A stretch of 64,000 nucleotides of DNA. It comes from Pseudomonadales bacterium (lineage in GTDB: Bacteria; Pseudomonadota; Gammaproteobacteria; Pseudomonadales; Azotimanducaceae). The position numbers and the translations under genes are program-made. The stretch is taken from assembly GCA_017642855.1 (NCBI GenBank), contig JAEPOO010000001.1, positions 62,001-126,000 on the forward strand, read 5' to 3'. The notes beneath the pieces were generated by a model. The model did no database searches and was not told the origin of the DNA. It saw only the letters and a list, made by a program, of their open reading frames with translations. This document shows positions 46,401 to 54,781 of this stretch, piece by piece (the first letter of the stretch is position 1; each line of letters opens with the position of its first letter).

Positions 46401-49400
46401 TCCTGACCCAGATGACACCCGTTCAATTTCAGGGATTTTTGACTCAGTTAATAACACAGTCAATCCTACGAAATCGGGACAAGTTTCGGCGACGGTTTAC
46501 GACAACCGGGGCAATAGTCAATTGGTGACGTTTCAGGTTAACGTCGTCTCTAACCTTGGAAATAGTGCGCCGTTTATTGCAAATGGGTTTGTACCGACTG
46601 GTACAAACTATGTGGATCTCAAAGAAGATGGGATAGACCTGCAATTCGATTTAGTTGATCTAGATGGTGATTTGGTCGGTTGGACTTTGTATCAGAATGG
46701 TCAGGTCCACGGTATTCAGACACAGACTTACTCTAATCCAGAATATTTTGATGATCAGTCAGTCTTGTCAGAAGTGCGCGACTCTGACGTCGTGAGAATT
46801 GAAGGAGGATCTAACTGGAGGCCTCTTCGAAATCAGCCGCAGGACTTTGAGCTTGAACTCCGAGACAGCAAGGGTAATACCTCTAGCTATGAGTTTACAC
46901 TGATTCAGATTCCAGCGGGCCAATACAACCATTCTCCAGTCGTGCCTTCTAGCTTGTCCATAGAGCTAGATGAAGGAACTTTAGAAAGCGTCGACATCAT
47001 TGTTTCAGACGAAGAAGGCGACTCACTACAGGTTGAAGCTTCAGGGCTTCCCGACGGTCACAGCGTTGAAATGGTAGGAACAACCCTTGTGTACCGCGCA
47101 GATGGCGATTACGTCGGGAGTTTTGATTTCATTTTGAATTGGGATGATGGGTTCGGGGGGCAGGCAAGTACCTTGGTGAACGCAACAATCAACAATGTGA
47201 TTTTTCCACCAAGAGTTATTGGACAGAAAGAAATGTTCCGAGAAATTCTTCCCTCTACCAGCGTGAGCTTTTTCGAGTTTGTTCATCCTCAGAACGTTGT
47301 CTCGGAGTATCTCTTCGATCAACTTGTGTTTGTGCCTGATGAGGTGGAGGGGATTGAACTGCCGGCAAATCTTTCGCTCGGAAATGAAGATTTTGAGATA
47401 TCAGTTACCTCCAACAATAGTGAAGGTTTGTTGACTGGAGTCTTGAGTGATCCAAATGGCGGCACGAGTGAAAAGATTAGAATTACATTGCTTGAGAACG
47501 AGGACCTAGATTCTGATGGGGATCAGGTTACAGACCTAGAGGAAATTGATCGTGGTCTTGATCCCGATGACCCCTCCGACGGTGACCCTGGTTCTGACAG
47601 TGATGGAAATGGCTCCGTTGGGGATTTCTCGATATCAGAATATGGGGAAGTCGGGGACTTCATCGTGTACAAGATCCTAGATGAAAGTGTTCTTGAGAAG
47701 TCTAGCCAGGAATTGGCGGGTTCTGTACTTAGTTACTCAGCTGCATTGACCGAAGAACTATCACTCCCTCTCTCTGGACCCCCAACTCAGGCTACAGCGG
47801 ATCTCCTTACGGAAGATTTTGGAGCTAGCGATAAGTGGATACTAGTTAATCCTGGCGCTGATGACGATGGGCGACTTTCGATCAGTGAGGGTGGGGAGGT
47901 TGCACCATATTTGATTTTGGCGACGAATCGAGATGGGGTGATTACCGCACCTGTAGAACTCTTATTTCAGTCTGAATTCGGCGGTGACTCTATCGAGTTT
48001 TCTACTGAGCAGCTTCTATTTGATTCTTCTGCGTTTTATTTCTTCTTCCCTAACTCGAATTCTGTCTCGGCGACCGAAACAGGTCTTGCACGAACTATCC
48101 TCGATGGAGTGGGGACCATTCGGATCGAAAGTCGAGGGCACTATGGTCTTCGAGTCAACCGCTCGATATTCGATGTTGGGGTTTCCACCAATGGCGTGAT
48201 CATTAAGAGCAACTACGTTGTTTCGGTAGGCGCTGACCGATCTGATTACGTCGAGACGCTAACTGGAGTCGACGCAAACGATAGTGACTACGACAATGAT
48301 GGAATATTAGACATTAATGAACAGGGAGATTCTGATAACGACGGGGTTCCTGACTGGCATGAGAGCAGTGTGATGGTGCCAGGAGTTGGAGAGATCGATT
48401 CCGCGGTAGACGATTCATTGTTGTCAGCTCGGGTTAGAGGCGGAGCGTCTGATCCTTACCAAAACATAGTGAGACAGAGTTGTGATCCGAACTTTGTGGG
48501 ATCCTCATCTGATGGTGATCTAGCTTGGGTGTATACAAGTTCGGGTCGATTGTCGCTAGGTGACACAGCATCACGCATTGGCTATTCCTACATACAATCC
48601 CAAAAGTGTTTTGAAGAAGTAGATTCTAATCTAGGGTTGCCTGATGCGGTGGGTAGTACAGAGGGTTTGTCAGACTTTTTTATCGACAACATCGCTGTTG
48701 GTGAAGCTGTCTTGGTGGTTATGAAACTTCCTAGTCCGATACCTACTTCCAGAAACAATTACTTCAAATATGCCACTACTGGCTCAGGATCGGGTTGGTC
48801 CGAATTTGATGGTGTTGAATCTAGTCTTGATGGAATCATTTGGAAAGATGGTCTGAGTCAAGGCGACTCGTATGTTCGATTAACGCTCACCGATGGTGGT
48901 TCGGGAGATGCAGATGGTGAGATGAATGGAGTGATCGTTGATCCAGGAGGTATTGTTGCGCTAAATGACGTTGATGAAGATGGTTACTCAGATTCTATAG
49001 ACCTGTTTCCGAATGATCCAAGTGAATGGTCTGATAACGACGGTGACCTTGTTGGAGACAATGCTGACTTAGATGATGACAATGATGGTATGCCTGATAT
49101 CTTTGAGGTTGGACTACTGGACCCGCTGATTAATGATGCTGACGAGGATGCAGATGGGGATGGAAGCACTAACTATCATGAGTACATTAACGGTACGGAT
49201 CCAAATGTAGCGGACTTCGACGGATCCTGTGCTGAGGGCACGGCTCGCACTCCCGAATCTTCAACACTCGAATACGAGGCTGTGATTCCAATGGTCAATC
49301 CAGCTAGTAACACTAGGCAGCAATCGTTCCTTCGATTCGTCAACATGGAAGACCAACCCGTATCTCTGGAGTTATACGGTATTGATGATAGCGGTAATTT

Positions 49401-50721
49401 TAGCGGCGCTGGACCAATTGAAATGACTCTAGATGCGAAGGGGGCGAAACAAATAAATGCTCAGGATGTCGAGAACGGAAACGCTCAGAAGGGACTCACA
49501 GGTAATTTGTGTGATGGGATAGGTAAGTGGCGTTTGATTGTTAAATCTAGTGGGATGATCGATGTTATGAGTCTTATTAGGACACCGGACGGATTCTTAA
49601 CGAATGTCAGTGAGTCAGTCGAAAATCCTGGTGGCCAAGATATTGTGCACTTTGCGAATCCAGCCTCCAATACAAGCAAGCAATCATTTATCCGTTTTGT
49701 AAATCGATCTGATGAAGCAGGGACTGTTTCTATCGCCGGTCGAGATGATAGCGGCAGCGATTCAATAGGCACTGTCACCTTCAGCATTGGTGCCCTTGAG
49801 TCCAAACAATTGACTGCTCAGGACCTTGAATATGGAAACACTAGCAAAGGGCTCGCTGGGGAGTTAGGCGATGGAGCGGGGAAATGGGTTCTAACGGTCA
49901 CCTCTGATCTTGATATTCAAGTTATGAGCATGATCCGCTCTGAAGATGGTTTCCTAACGAACTTGAGCTCTACTGTCGACTCCGTCAGTAAGAATGATTT
50001 GCCCGTATTTTTCGCAAACCCATCTAGTGATCAGGATCGACAGACTTTCTTGAGGGTGATTAATACAACGTCAAGTATAGGAACAGTAACTGTCTCTGCG
50101 GTTGATGACGCTGGAGGAATAGCCCCAGAAGGTGATGTGTCGTTTCAGCTTCAAGGTTATGAGTCAAAACAATTCACTTCTAGCGATCTAGAACTTGGCA
50201 ATCTTGATAAGGGGCTAGCTGGCATGCTCGGTGCAGGTAGTGGTCGTTGGCGATTACAGATTTCATCCGATCTAGATTTAGAAGTCATGAGCCTTATCCG
50301 AACCAGCGATGGATTTCTTACGAATCTCAGCTCAACTTTGCCTGAAGTTGGACTTAACACCACCGCGTGGATATTTAATCCCGCTAGCAACGACAATCAG
50401 GTAAGCATATTGAGGGTAGTAAACACTGAAGCTCTACAAGGAAGCATCACGATCTCGGCGATAGATGATCAAGGAAACACAGCGCCGGGAGGTAATGTAG
50501 GGCTCACGATTGATCCCCTCGAAGCAGTGCATTTGACGGCAAAAGATCTAGAAGAGGGCTCACTGGGTACTATTGGTTCACTGGGTGATGGTAGTGGCAA
50601 GTGGAGGCTAGAAATTAATTCTGACGTAGAGCTGGAAGTGCAAAGTCTTCTTACCACACCTGCAGGATTTATAACGAATTTGAGCAAATCGATATCTGCT
50701 ACATCTGAAACATCTGAATAA
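43432..50721 (+). CDS. giant secreted multidomain calcium-binding repeat protein (2429 aa)
   Basis: No family fits the whole. Residues 1-26 are a Sec signal peptide (MRFSHRHLLLVVLGSVLTFL...ALG). An unrecognised N-terminal region (to about 385) is followed by a TSP3-like calcium repeat (DVDGDGIVN at about 390), then many Ig/cadherin-like beta domains (about 420-1350). More Asp-rich calcium repeats lie at about 1359-1395, 1615-1640 and 1846-1933. The C-terminus holds four copies of a 120-residue repeat starting at 1956, 2076, 2196 and 2316. No LPXTG, PEP-CTERM or type IX sorting signal is seen. GAGGGAG precedes the ATG. Codon use looks more A/T rich than neighbours (many CTA, TTA, ATA, AGA/AGG), suggesting transfer. 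Likely a surface adhesin or matrix protein, by analogy only. Confidence 0.8.
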   Translation: MRFSHRHLLLVVLGSVLTFLCPQALGVQKMAGLFGAYYSNYSSGFDNYLDFSQSIDIQVSALDTAVVEVYSGTLPLNTDVEINGQRMVPCSSSLESGMCFVYFHAGGNGNYTISLDPRQSQSRYHNLRVKVLYEDRYTESFEMAVDLAMEVDYPAALEFQRELLRTNLQGSQGHVYNAIKGVQTADMVASAALKFVTPKLQNATAAQKAYPLKYEFALPSSGAAGLMDQKDFLAVSGMVFSPEHDDPVSAATEVADSVLAFAQLLRGNPIPAWQEIISNKATALVYGAGVVNLYGQDETIDAAILAEHFITLHADDQFGPRSKSGLIVVADIEAENQHSGESCGFFGNLLTSCSRSDYDKDLFYDYYTLYRDLILFKARQYQELANHHLDVDGDGIVNSEDLNPNSYDDPIEDIPSSTSITAVAEEGSSSGSVRVYALIEGLVNADLKSSRFTFDDGHSRFYDPGPGKVPALSYQRAFGSVAYSGNVEIEVTTWDGRVLLDSVAFSVQQEEVVDVEYDPHASRVNPDALIDALVGDEIEFKVRGYDTDSNLSHVIWSAGPSLELLDDSFDDFADHETKEGTEKIKARVLDDNNGDAAEITATVFDSLGNSDSTSWYITARTQYAPVLSVTAGYPLDGVVQVPLGRTDFGVSLYDQDDNSGLLLWYLNGELIESDGTGGGNPSLDKTLRLEIFERSVNLLEAVVTDADENEARLTWEIEAGYASDGNIPPIIEEFGLRDSGTYPELPYEVFRVGASYEFLFQAYDPEVGLVLMEVFFDDALVYQYDNTSGVERRSSMPILNFPTPGDVEVRLRALDNQGAETIKSQVFTVLPADDTSSQAPLIAEIHPPPGSTYYSSSKLELDFIGHVTDPEFDQYSIEVSIDGVVYLKEGYRFNGAVTFDIDDSIPDITSGTHTVTLTPIDLSGVRGTSVEYTAIVGQQGNSRPTVVPLFPPSGQEVNVLAGENFEVFLYAEDLDGDLSYVEFDMSDVGDPDPDDTRSISGIFDSVNNTVNPTKSGQVSATVYDNRGNSQLVTFQVNVVSNLGNSAPFIANGFVPTGTNYVDLKEDGIDLQFDLVDLDGDLVGWTLYQNGQVHGIQTQTYSNPEYFDDQSVLSEVRDSDVVRIEGGSNWRPLRNQPQDFELELRDSKGNTSSYEFTLIQIPAGQYNHSPVVPSSLSIELDEGTLESVDIIVSDEEGDSLQVEASGLPDGHSVEMVGTTLVYRADGDYVGSFDFILNWDDGFGGQASTLVNATINNVIFPPRVIGQKEMFREILPSTSVSFFEFVHPQNVVSEYLFDQLVFVPDEVEGIELPANLSLGNEDFEISVTSNNSEGLLTGVLSDPNGGTSEKIRITLLENEDLDSDGDQVTDLEEIDRGLDPDDPSDGDPGSDSDGNGSVGDFSISEYGEVGDFIVYKILDESVLEKSSQELAGSVLSYSAALTEELSLPLSGPPTQATADLLTEDFGASDKWILVNPGADDDGRLSISEGGEVAPYLILATNRDGVITAPVELLFQSEFGGDSIEFSTEQLLFDSSAFYFFFPNSNSVSATETGLARTILDGVGTIRIESRGHYGLRVNRSIFDVGVSTNGVIIKSNYVVSVGADRSDYVETLTGVDANDSDYDNDGILDINEQGDSDNDGVPDWHESSVMVPGVGEIDSAVDDSLLSARVRGGASDPYQNIVRQSCDPNFVGSSSDGDLAWVYTSSGRLSLGDTASRIGYSYIQSQKCFEEVDSNLGLPDAVGSTEGLSDFFIDNIAVGEAVLVVMKLPSPIPTSRNNYFKYATTGSGSGWSEFDGVESSLDGIIWKDGLSQGDSYVRLTLTDGGSGDADGEMNGVIVDPGGIVALNDVDEDGYSDSIDLFPNDPSEWSDNDGDLVGDNADLDDDNDGMPDIFEVGLLDPLINDADEDADGDGSTNYHEYINGTDPNVADFDGSCAEGTARTPESSTLEYEAVIPMVNPASNTRQQSFLRFVNMEDQPVSLELYGIDDSGNFSGAGPIEMTLDAKGAKQINAQDVENGNAQKGLTGNLCDGIGKWRLIVKSSGMIDVMSLIRTPDGFLTNVSESVENPGGQDIVHFANPASNTSKQSFIRFVNRSDEAGTVSIAGRDDSGSDSIGTVTFSIGALESKQLTAQDLEYGNTSKGLAGELGDGAGKWVLTVTSDLDIQVMSMIRSEDGFLTNLSSTVDSVSKNDLPVFFANPSSDQDRQTFLRVINTTSSIGTVTVSAVDDAGGIAPEGDVSFQLQGYESKQFTSSDLELGNLDKGLAGMLGAGSGRWRLQISSDLDLEVMSLIRTSDGFLTNLSSTLPEVGLNTTAWIFNPASNDNQVSILRVVNTEALQGSITISAIDDQGNTAPGGNVGLTIDPLEAVHLTAKDLEEGSLGTIGSLGDGSGKWRLEINSDVELEVQSLLTTPAGFITNLSKSISATSETSE
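49297..50699 (+). repeat. four tandem 360-bp coding repeats (120-residue domain)
   Basis: Each unit begins with NP(A/S)S(N/D) and contains QSFLR-VN, a DD-(S/A)G motif, a KQ-TA-DLE-GN motif, KGL-G-LGDG-GKW-L, (I/V)xSDLDLEVMSLIR and GFLTNLS. Starts are 49297, 49657, 50017 and 50377, exactly 360 bp apart. The DNA has diverged clearly between copies, so the duplication is old but the length is conserved. The last copy is slightly short (114 residues to the end). Confidence 0.9.
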
Positions 50722-50725
50722 AAGC

Positions 50726-50801
50726 TGGTGCCGGAAAGAGGACTCGAACCTCCGACCAATTGCTTACGAAGCAACTGCTCTACCAACTGAGCTATTCCGG
50801 C
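50726..50801 (-). tRNA. tRNA-Thr, anticodon CGT
   Basis: The minus strand folds into a complete cloverleaf: acceptor GCCGGAA/TTCCGGC, D-arm GCTC..GAGC, anticodon stem GTTGC/GCAAT with loop TTCGTAA (anticodon CGT, codon ACG), T-arm GGAGG-TTCGAGT-CCTCT, then A73 and an encoded CCA. It reads ACG threonine codons. The 3' end is only 4 bp from the stop of the giant gene, which is convergent. Confidence 0.96.
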
Positions 50802-50816
50802 AATCATCCAAACTTA

Positions 50817-50833
50817 GCATCGCTCCGCGATGC
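50817..50833 (-). repeat. perfect hairpin just upstream of tRNA-Thr
   Basis: GCATCGC and GCGATGC pair perfectly over a 3-nt loop. The adjoining minus-strand bases read TGGTAGAGC, identical to nine bases of the tRNA D-arm. It may be the terminator stem of the membrane-protein gene (stop 32 bp away) or a remnant of a second tRNA; it has no U-run. Confidence 0.4.
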
Positions 50834-50864
50834 GCTCTACCAGTCTTGAGACTTAATCATATGC

Positions 50865-51347
50865 CTAGGCGAGAGTCCGGTAAAACCGCACGACAATTTC
50901 CTCTGAAGCGAGAATAGCGACCACGACTGCAATAAAGGCAGCCACACCGTGGAAAGGGCCGCCGAAGTAAACGGCATCACCGAAAGCAAAGTTGATGGCG
51001 TAGAGAATGACAAACTTTGATCCGAACAGCACAAGCCAGGCCAAGAAGACTCGAAGGAACTTATTCATCGCGCCACTTTTGCCCTTAAAGAACAGGCCGA
51101 TCTGGTGTTCAACCATCAGGGTCAGTTTTAGCAGGATCTGCAGAAGTACGGCTGCCAATAGTGAGATCGTAAAAGAGTCGATCGCAACGTGTTCCCAGTA
51201 CTCAGCGAAAAGGTTCAAGACCACCAGGTCGATCAGTATCGCGGTGAAGTAACGCAGAAAGACCTGTTGTTTGTTTGAAGATGTGTTTGCCGAAGCAACC
51301 TCGGGTATCTCCAGGGGTTCCAGGGCTTGCGTTGTGTTGTCAGTCAT
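50865..51347 (-). CDS. small polytopic membrane protein, function unknown
   Basis: I do not recognise the family. The 160-residue protein has a soluble N-terminus of about 28 residues and four predicted membrane helices (about 32-50, 58-76, 97-118 and 130-150), with a basic loop FFKGKSGAMNKF between helices 2 and 3. Its start overlaps the end of a small TGA-interrupted frame by 8 bp, so it is probably the last gene of the retropepsin-nadC transcript. Confidence 0.75.
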   Translation of the reverse strand: MTDNTTQALEPLEIPEVASANTSSNKQQVFLRYFTAILIDLVVLNLFAEYWEHVAIDSFTISLLAAVLLQILLKLTLMVEHQIGLFFKGKSGAMNKFLRVFLAWLVLFGSKFVILYAINFAFGDAVYFGGPFHGVAAFIAVVVAILASEEIVVRFYRTLA

Positions 51348-51570
51348 AGGTGCAGTCTACAACGTCGAACGAGAGAGGTGCAGAAATATTGAGTGGACCC
51401 GTGAACGCCAGGGGTGCCTGATCGATGACCAGAAAACCGTCCAGGAAGCGCGAGCGCACGGGATAGTGCATATCGTTTCCTGCTGAGCCGTCCTGCCGCT
51501 GGAGTCATCGAGTCAGTGTACCTTCTTCATCCTGATCCTCAATCGCTTCGATGGGCGCTGAATGCGCCAT
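51340..51570 (-). pseudogene. small gene (76 codons) interrupted by one in-frame TGA
   Basis: Between nadC and the membrane-protein gene one minus-strand frame is open apart from a single TGA at codon 22 (51505-51507). It starts with an ATG that overlaps the nadC stop (TGATG) and ends 8 bp inside the next gene. Its residues ([19 protein letters not shown], then DMHYPVRSRFLDGFLVIDQ and PLNISAPLSFDVVD) look like real protein, unlike the other two frames. If the TGA is real, only the C-terminal 43 residues could start afresh, at ATG 51471. It may be a pseudogene, a base-call error (TGG or CGA to TGA) or two tiny genes. No homologue is recognised. Confidence 0.5.
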
Positions 51571-52403
51571 CATTCAATTCGCATGGATAGATCAACAGCC
51601 TCATTGTGTTTGGTTAATGCACCAATCGAAATGTAATCGACGCCGGTGGCGGCAATTTTCTTCAACTCTTCGGGAGATTCAATACCCCCGGATGCCTCGA
51701 GTTTGATGCCGGAATCTTCTGCGATTTTCACCGCACGAGCCATATCATCCGGGGTGAAGTTGTCCAGCATGACCCAATCCGGTTTTGCGTTGATGGCTTC
51801 TTCCAGCTGATCGAAATTTTCCACCTCAACCTCAACGCGCACCTCGCCGTTGATGTCTCTTGCAGCTTTTATCGCGCCGGTGATTGAACCCGCGGCCTCG
51901 ATGTGATTTTCCTTGATCAGAAAGGCGTCGAATAATCCGATCCGGTGATTTTCTGCGCCGCCGGTTTTGACTGCGTATTTCTGCGCCAGCCTGAGGCCTG
52001 GAATGGTTTTCCGGGTATCCAGCAGCGTGACGTTAGATCCCGAAACGAGTTTCACGTACTCGCTTGTTCTTGTCGCGGTGCCGGATAGCAGCTGCAGAAA
52101 GTTGAGAGCCGTTCTTTCTGCGGTCAACAGGCTCTGCGCCTTTCCTTCGAGCGAAAACAGGGTGTCGCCGGGCGACGCACTTGCACCTTCTTGTGTACGC
52201 CAGTCGATGTTCATTGAGGGGTCAACCTGTCGAATGACTTCATCAACCCAGGGTCTGCCGCAGATGATGGCGTGGCTTCGAGTGATCACGGTTGCTCTCG
52301 CAATTTTGTGTGGATGCACGAGGCTCGCTGTGAGATCTCCTGAGCCGACGTCTTCTGCTATGGCCGCAGCCACAGTGGCTGCCAGGCCTTCAAAGTAGTC
52401 CAT
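51570..52403 (-). CDS. nadC: nicotinate-nucleotide pyrophosphorylase NadC
   Basis: NadC converts quinolinate and PRPP to nicotinate mononucleotide in de novo NAD synthesis. The 277-residue product has [12 protein letters not shown] near the N-terminus, [13 protein letters not shown], the [12 protein letters not shown] active-site stretch, [18 protein letters not shown] and [10 protein letters not shown]. It starts 4 bp after the retropepsin gene. Confidence 0.96.
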   Translation of the reverse strand: MDYFEGLAATVAAAIAEDVGSGDLTASLVHPHKIARATVITRSHAIICGRPWVDEVIRQVDPSMNIDWRTQEGASASPGDTLFSLEGKAQSLLTAERTALNFLQLLSGTATRTSEYVKLVSGSNVTLLDTRKTIPGLRLAQKYAVKTGGAENHRIGLFDAFLIKENHIEAAGSITGAIKAARDINGEVRVEVEVENFDQLEEAINAKPDWVMLDNFTPDDMARAVKIAEDSGIKLEASGGIESPEELKKIAATGVDYISIGALTKHNEAVDLSMRIE

Positions 52404-52407
52404 GCAC

Positions 52408-52914
52408 CTAACCTGATCTTTGTCGGAGTGTCAGGGTTCTTCCCTGCTGAACAAACTCGATTTGCCGTAACGCGCTCATGCCCAGAAGGATAGCACCCTG
52501 CATGCTGGGATTGATGCTCGCGTTGACATCTCGAAGCTCAATGTCTCCGATCGTAAGTGCGTCGATCCTTGTGTTGTAAATGGTCACAGCACCATTAGCT
52601 GTCATTGCACGGCCTCGTTGCCCGTAAGGTAAACCGAGCCTCTGGGCGATCTGCTCGGGAACAACAACGTCTGTAGCGCCAGTATCCAGAAGGAACTCGA
52701 CCCGTTTGCCGTTAATCGTGCCGGTGACCACATAGTGTCCTTGTCGATTCTGCTTCAGCGGGACCTCAACCTGGTTCTCGTAAACCATTGAGCTAGGGTC
52801 TGCATTCGGATTACGTTGGCGTTCTTCTACCCCGCTGAAGAAAACGGTCAGAAGCGCGAGGCCAATGATGCAGGCGATGGCCATCATGCCCTGGCCGGTT
52901 CGAGTGGTGTCCAT
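52408..52914 (-). CDS. membrane-anchored retropepsin-like aspartic protease
   Basis: The 168-residue product (start ATG 52914; a longer frame to 52971 is less likely) has one N-terminal transmembrane helix (about 10-28) and a single retropepsin domain with the catalytic [12 protein letters not shown], plus ILLGMSAL, the typical hydrophobic-Gly flap partner. This is the clan AA family widespread in proteobacteria; such proteins act as dimers in the periplasm. It precedes nadC by 4 bp. Substrate unknown. Confidence 0.88.
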   Translation of the reverse strand: MDTTRTGQGMMAIACIIGLALLTVFFSGVEERQRNPNADPSSMVYENQVEVPLKQNRQGHYVVTGTINGKRVEFLLDTGATDVVVPEQIAQRLGLPYGQRGRAMTANGAVTIYNTRIDALTIGDIELRDVNASINPSMQGAILLGMSALRQIEFVQQGRTLTLRQRSG

Positions 52915-52973
52915 GGTAGCTATTCTACAGGCATTTTGTGATATAGAGGGTGTAACAACAGTTGGAATCACCG

Positions 52974-54200
52974 ATGGCTTTTGAATTTTCGCCCAGGACA
53001 GATGCAGGTGCTCGATTGTTTCGAGCGGCTGAGCAAATTATCCCCGTGCTTCGTGAGCATGCTGCTCAAGCCGACAAAACGGGCCAAATCAGCATCGAAA
53101 GTTTCGCCGCGCTCAAAGCGTCAGGGATACCCGCGGCTTTTGTCCCGGAGTCATTGGGTGGTTTTGGTCTGACCTCCATTCACGATTGGTTGGTCGGCAT
53201 CGCGACGCTTGCTCGGGGAGATGGGTCGGTTGCGATAGCCATCAATATGCATCTCGGTGTCACAAGAGGTATGGCCGAAGCCTGGCGAAATGCCTCGCCT
53301 GGAAGCGATGCGGCGGAACGGCTGAGCGTGCCTCTGAAAGCCGTCGCCGCAGGTAAGATGTTGATTTGTGCAACGACAACCGAGCGCGGCACCGATAATC
53401 TGCATCCGTTTACCACAGCAACGAAAACTGATGACGGTTGGTGTATCAACGGATACAAGATGTTTGTGACCATGTCGCCGGTCGCCACTCATCTCGCCAT
53501 GAATCTTAGGATGCAGGATGAAGAGGGTGATCATCTTGCGACGACTTTATTACCGATTGGGACACCGGGTGTTGTCCCACAAGACGACTGGGACTCTCTG
53601 GGTATGAGAGGCTCCGGTAGTCAGTCTATTGCCTTTGAGAAGGTGACAGTCTCAAAGTCGGCTGTGCGCAAGCTTGGTCCCTGGGGTAAATGGAGCATAG
53701 CGACCCTGATCAATCGAACACTGGGAAACTTGGTTCTGGTCGGTGCTTTTTTTGGCATTGCTGCTCATGCCCGGGAGCTGGCATTGGCCGCAATTGCGCA
53801 ACAGAAGAAGGTGGGGAAACGGGTGGTGGAATCCCCCGGTGTTCAACAATCTGCTGGTGAGTTGGAAATTGAATTTGCCAAGTGTCGTTGTGTCCTTCAA
53901 CAGACTGGCAGCGATGTAGACGATTGGTTGGAAAGTGCACTTGAGAATCCGCCAAGTCTCGAGTCAGCCCATGGTCTTATGCAGGGTTATCAGGCCGCCA
54001 AGTGGACGGTGAATCACGGTGCGATTGATATTGTCAGCAAAGCGATGGATCTGGCAGGCGGGGGTGGGTTTATGTCGGCCAACCCCTTAACCCGGTTGTA
54101 TCGTGACGTTCGCGCAGGACCTTTCATGCAACCCCAGGCTGCAACGGATATCAGAATGTACGTCGGGCAGGTTGCGCTTGGCCAGTATCCTGAAGACTGA
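52974..54200 (+). CDS. acyl-CoA dehydrogenase family flavoprotein
   Basis: A 408-residue protein of the acyl-CoA dehydrogenase fold, which covers both dehydrogenases and flavin-dependent monooxygenases of the DszC/HsaA type. Recognisable parts are LKASGIPAAFVPESLGGFG (N-terminal helical domain), ICATTTERGTDNLHP and GYKMFVTMSP (beta domain), DSLGMRGSGSQSIAFEKV and the C-terminal AMDLAGGGGFMSANPLTRLYRDVRAGPFMQP. The usual catalytic glutamate is not obvious, so the monooxygenase-like alternative stays open. ATG 52974 is preferred over TTG 52962. Confidence 0.82.
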   Translation: MAFEFSPRTDAGARLFRAAEQIIPVLREHAAQADKTGQISIESFAALKASGIPAAFVPESLGGFGLTSIHDWLVGIATLARGDGSVAIAINMHLGVTRGMAEAWRNASPGSDAAERLSVPLKAVAAGKMLICATTTERGTDNLHPFTTATKTDDGWCINGYKMFVTMSPVATHLAMNLRMQDEEGDHLATTLLPIGTPGVVPQDDWDSLGMRGSGSQSIAFEKVTVSKSAVRKLGPWGKWSIATLINRTLGNLVLVGAFFGIAAHARELALAAIAQQKKVGKRVVESPGVQQSAGELEIEFAKCRCVLQQTGSDVDDWLESALENPPSLESAHGLMQGYQAAKWTVNHGAIDIVSKAMDLAGGGGFMSANPLTRLYRDVRAGPFMQPQAATDIRMYVGQVALGQYPED

Positions 54201-54244
54201 TGCGGGATGCTATGATCGCGTCGGGTTGAAGAATCGAACGTTAC

Positions 54245-54781
54245 ATGGAAATTCGTGATCACCATTTGATTGGTGTTAAGCAGTTGGAAAGCCCCAACCA
54301 TGATCAGCGACCGGATGTTGATCTGGAACTGATTGTGGTGCACGGGATCAGCCTGCCGCCAGGCGAGTTTGGTGGTAGTGAAGTTGAGCAGTTGTTTCTG
54401 AACACCCTGGACACCAGCCGCGCTGGTCTCGAAGATCTGGCCGGTGTTCATGTGAGCAGTCATGTGTTCATCAAGCGGACGGGTGAGATCGTGCAATTTG
54501 TGCCTTTTAATCGACGCGCTTGGCATGCAGGCGTCTCTGAGTTTCGAGGCAGGCAAAGCTGCAACGACTTTTCCATCGGCATAGAGGTTGAAGGTACGGA
54601 TCACGAGTCCTACACAGCCGAGCAATATGATGTCCTTGGCGACGTTTGCGTGACGCTGATGCGAGCCTACGACATTCATGAGATTCGTGGGCATTCTGAC
54701 GTAGCACCAGGCAGGAAGACCGACCCTGGCCCTGCATTTAGCTGGCTCACTCTTATGCGACGTGTTGCGAAAACGCTGTGA
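54245..54781 (+). CDS. ampD: 1,6-anhydro-N-acetylmuramyl-L-alanine amidase AmpD
   Basis: AmpD removes the peptide from anhydro-muropeptides in the cytoplasm during wall recycling and thereby keeps AmpR-controlled beta-lactamase low. The 178-residue amidase_2 protein has zinc-site residues in VVHGISLPPGEFGG, the RAWHAGVSEFRGR loop and GHSDVAPGRKTDPGPAFSW. It lacks a signal peptide, as expected. An AmpG-like permease lies at 62.1 kb. The stop overlaps the GTG of the next gene. Confidence 0.95.
   Translation: MEIRDHHLIGVKQLESPNHDQRPDVDLELIVVHGISLPPGEFGGSEVEQLFLNTLDTSRAGLEDLAGVHVSSHVFIKRTGEIVQFVPFNRRAWHAGVSEFRGRQSCNDFSIGIEVEGTDHESYTAEQYDVLGDVCVTLMRAYDIHEIRGHSDVAPGRKTDPGPAFSWLTLMRRVAKTL

Noticed and set aside
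50726..50801. tRNA-Thr as an active attachment site bounding an integrated island with the giant gene
   Set aside because: I looked for a copy of the tRNA 3' end on the far side (43.27-43.43 kb) and saw none, and there is no integrase gene.
51271..51486. Plus-strand 71-codon frame
   Set aside because: It is the complement of the interrupted small gene and the membrane-protein start; the minus-strand frame has better codon use and gene coupling.
51505..51507. Selenocysteine decoding of the in-frame TGA
   Set aside because: The sequence after the TGA shows no convincing bacterial SECIS hairpin, and there is no redox motif around the codon.
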